Assembly: GCA_903970295.1 (NCBI GenBank)
Contig: CAJCHQ010000724.1
Span: 1-6,942, forward strand
Reading direction: 5' to 3'
DNA: 6,942 bases
Origin: Bryobacterales bacterium
Lineage (GTDB): Bacteria; Cyanobacteriota; Vampirovibrionia; Obscuribacterales; Obscuribacteraceae
Each line of letters begins with the position of its first letter. Within the stretch, counting starts at the first letter, position 1. The notes below the pieces were generated by a model that had not been told where the DNA came from, did not search any database, and saw nothing but the letters and a program-made list of their open reading frames with translations. Of the stretch, positions 5,200-6,942 are shown in pieces. A program made the position numbers and the translations under genes.

Positions 5200-6942
5200 T
5201 CAAGCTATTTTGCGAAATTCCACTTTAAGTGTGGATTTGGACTTATTCATGATGGCTTCGACGGTATCACCACGATGGATTTCGCCGCTGAGCATTGCTT
5301 CCGCGAGGGGCACCGTAATGTACTTGTAGATGGTGCGCAGCAGTTCGCGAGCTCCGAAGTCCTTGCTGAAGCCCTTCTTGGCCAAGAATGTGAGCACACT
5401 CTGGTCAGTGCTGAGTTTGATTTTTTGAGTTTCTTCGACGAGGCGCACCAACTGCTGGACTTTCAGCGGAGTGACTGAGCCGATATCTTCTTCTGTGAGA
5501 AGATTGAAGACGCAAATCGCGGTCAGTCGATTGAGCCACTCGGGTGTGAAGACAGTTTTAGCTGACTCAATTACTTTACGCTCCTTATCTTTGTTCACCA
5601 TTGCAGTTGAGCTACTGTCAGGATCAGTCGCTTGCTCTGTGACGTCGAACAGGGCGTTGGATGTCAGCTGCTCCTGTCCGACATTGGAAGTCATGATTAG
5701 AATCACATGACTGAAGTCGACAGGGTTGCCCTGTGCATCAGTCAGGCGGCCATAGTCCATGACTTGCAAAAGAATGTTCCAGACATCAGGATGCGCCTTC
5801 TCGATTTCGTCGAGAAGAAGCACACAGTGGGGACGTCTGTTAACTGGTTCGGTCAAGGCTCCTTCCTGGTCGAAGCCAACGTAACCTGGGGGAGCGCCAA
5901 TCAGTCGACTGACAGTATGCTTTTCCATATACTCCGACATGTCGAGCCGAATTAATGCATCAGCATCGTTGAAAAGTGCAAGAGCGAGAGCCCTAGCCAC
6001 TTCCGTTTTGCCGACGCCGGTCGGTCCGAGGAAAAGAAAACTGCCAATTGGCTTGTTAGGTTGTTTAAAGAGCGATGCCACCTGAACCGCTTGGACCACA
6101 CTCGAAATCGGCCCGGACTGACCAATGACAATACTTTCGATCACTTTTCTCAGATTCGACAAAGTCTCTTTTGCGCTTGTGATGGTAATGTTTTTCGAGA
6201 GCCGCAACGCCGCTTCGACATCAGCGGTCGTAAGAGTAATGACTTCGTCGGCAGACCAAACGGCGGGCGGTGATTCCGCAAGTTGCTCTTGCAGTTGATT
6301 AGCCCTGCTGAGAAGGCTTGCCAAACTGCTTGAATCCGGTTCTCTTTCAGCTAATTTGATCCGCAAAGCCATTCTTGATTGCTCACGAATGGCCGATTGT
6401 CTGGTAGGTGCACCGGCATATCGAGCGCCGCGACGCGCAGAACAAGCAGTGTCCAGGAGGGTTTTGGCAGCGTCAATGACTGCTTCGCCGCGAGGTCGCA
6501 AGTATTCGAATGCCAACTGCACTGCACGGAAGAGCACTTCATTGGGGATGTTCGCCTTGTGCCACCGTTCAAGAACTTCCCGCGCTCCAACCATAATTAG
6601 TTGTGCATCTTCGACACTGGGTTCTTCGAGGGCGATTTCCTGAAAGCGCCTGCGGAGAGCTCTGTCTTTAGCGATGTGGGCACGAAATTCTTTGCCGGTC
6701 GTGGCCCCGATGCAGCGAAGCTGATATTCTTCGCTAGCCAGCGCCGGCTTGAGAATGTTCGATGCATCGAGCGCGCCACCTTTTGTTTCGCCCGCACCAA
6801 CCATAGTGTGCAATTCATCGATGAACAGAATGTAATTGGGGTTGGCCTTCCATTCCTCGATGATTGCTTTCATTCTCTCTTCGAACTGACCGCGATAAAC
6901 AGTGTTAGTCAGCAGCGAGGCGAAATCGATGGATATGATAAT
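5200..6942 (-). CDS. ClpA/ClpC-type double AAA+ unfoldase, C-terminal 580 residues (N-terminus beyond right edge)
   Basis: The frame is open from the right edge to TGA at 5200-5202. The internal ATG at 6873 is not the start, since the preceding 23 codons encode conserved first-AAA+ sequence. Class I Clp (Hsp100) ATPases thread proteins through a hexameric pore using ATP. Counting from the edge: pore loop YRGQF (16-20), Walker B ILFIDE (38-43) and arginine finger RRRF (97-100) of the first AAA+ domain. The second domain has Walker A GPTGVGKT (306-313), pore loop GYVG (353-356), Walker B VLLLDE (374-379), sensor 1 TSN, arginine finger NRL (471-473) and sensor 2 GAR (530-532). The linker between domains is short, as in ClpC, not the long ClpB coiled coil. 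An insertion absent from ClpB holds NALFDV (429-434) where ClpA/ClpC/ClpX carry the IGL/LGF ClpP-docking loop. The usual LPDKAID and SWTGVPV motifs are degenerate. Followed by clpP on the same strand. Confidence 0.93.
   Translation of the reverse strand: MIISIDFASLLTNTVYRGQFEERMKAIIEEWKANPNYILFIDELHTMVGAGETKGGALDASNILKPALASEEYQLRCIGATTGKEFRAHIAKDRALRRRFQEIALEEPSVEDAQLIMVGAREVLERWHKANIPNEVLFRAVQLAFEYLRPRGEAVIDAAKTLLDTACSARRGARYAGAPTRQSAIREQSRMALRIKLAEREPDSSSLASLLSRANQLQEQLAESPPAVWSADEVITLTTADVEAALRLSKNITITSAKETLSNLRKVIESIVIGQSGPISSVVQAVQVASLFKQPNKPIGSFLFLGPTGVGKTEVARALALALFNDADALIRLDMSEYMEKHTVSRLIGAPPGYVGFDQEGALTEPVNRRPHCVLLLDEIEKAHPDVWNILLQVMDYGRLTDAQGNPVDFSHVILIMTSNVGQEQLTSNALFDVTEQATDPDSSSTAMVNKDKERKVIESAKTVFTPEWLNRLTAICVFNLLTEEDIGSVTPLKVQQLVRLVEETQKIKLSTDQSVLTFLAKKGFSKDFGARELLRTIYKYITVPLAEAMLSGEIHRGDTVEAIMNKSKSTLKVEFRKIA

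Noticed and set aside
6351..6873. ATG at 6873 and other internal frames as the start of the AAA+ gene
   Set aside because: The main frame is open to the window edge, and its first visible residues (YRGQFEER) are conserved pore-loop sequence, so the gene starts outside the window.

Overview
The window reads as a piece of bacterial chromosome of roughly balanced base composition. It carries five protein-coding loci, one of them broken by a frameshift. All lie on the minus strand except one amino-acid oxidase on the plus strand. No rRNA, tRNA, CRISPR array, integrase or transposase was seen. The organism cannot be fixed from this sequence. The shapes of the hypothetical proteins and the divergent Clp pair loosely recall large-genome, poorly cultured lineages such as Obscuribacterales (Vampirovibrionia), but that is only an impression.

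Layout, left to right: (1) 1-553 minus, the N-terminal part of a TPR-type helical-repeat protein that runs off the left edge. (2) 554-1197, a gene-poor stretch. (3) 1198-2370 plus, a monomeric sarcosine oxidase/N-methyl amino acid oxidase-type flavoenzyme with the covalent-FAD cysteine conserved but one active-site histidine replaced. (4) 2437-3285 minus, a 282-residue protein of unknown function. (5) 3362-3813 minus, a shorter relative of that protein, split by a one-base frameshift near 3534. Upstream of it are a good sigma70-like promoter and two tandem 11-bp direct repeats abutting the -35 box. (6) 4121-4159, a strong intrinsic terminator for minus-strand transcription. (7) 4324-5040 minus, a divergent ClpP protease with an intact Ser-His-Asp triad. 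(8) 5200 to the right edge, minus, a ClpA/ClpC-type double-AAA+ unfoldase, 580 residues visible and its N-terminus outside the window.

Functionally, the right third is a Clp module. The AAA+ ring would unfold substrates and feed them to the ClpP chamber encoded just downstream, with the terminator closing the unit. Both partners are divergent in the surfaces where unfoldase and protease usually meet, so they look like a dedicated pair rather than the housekeeping one. The two neighbouring hypothetical proteins share a 40-residue module with a nearly invariant PDLEVTDDK core and appear to be a small local duplication. The oxidase is convergent to this block and probably independent of it.
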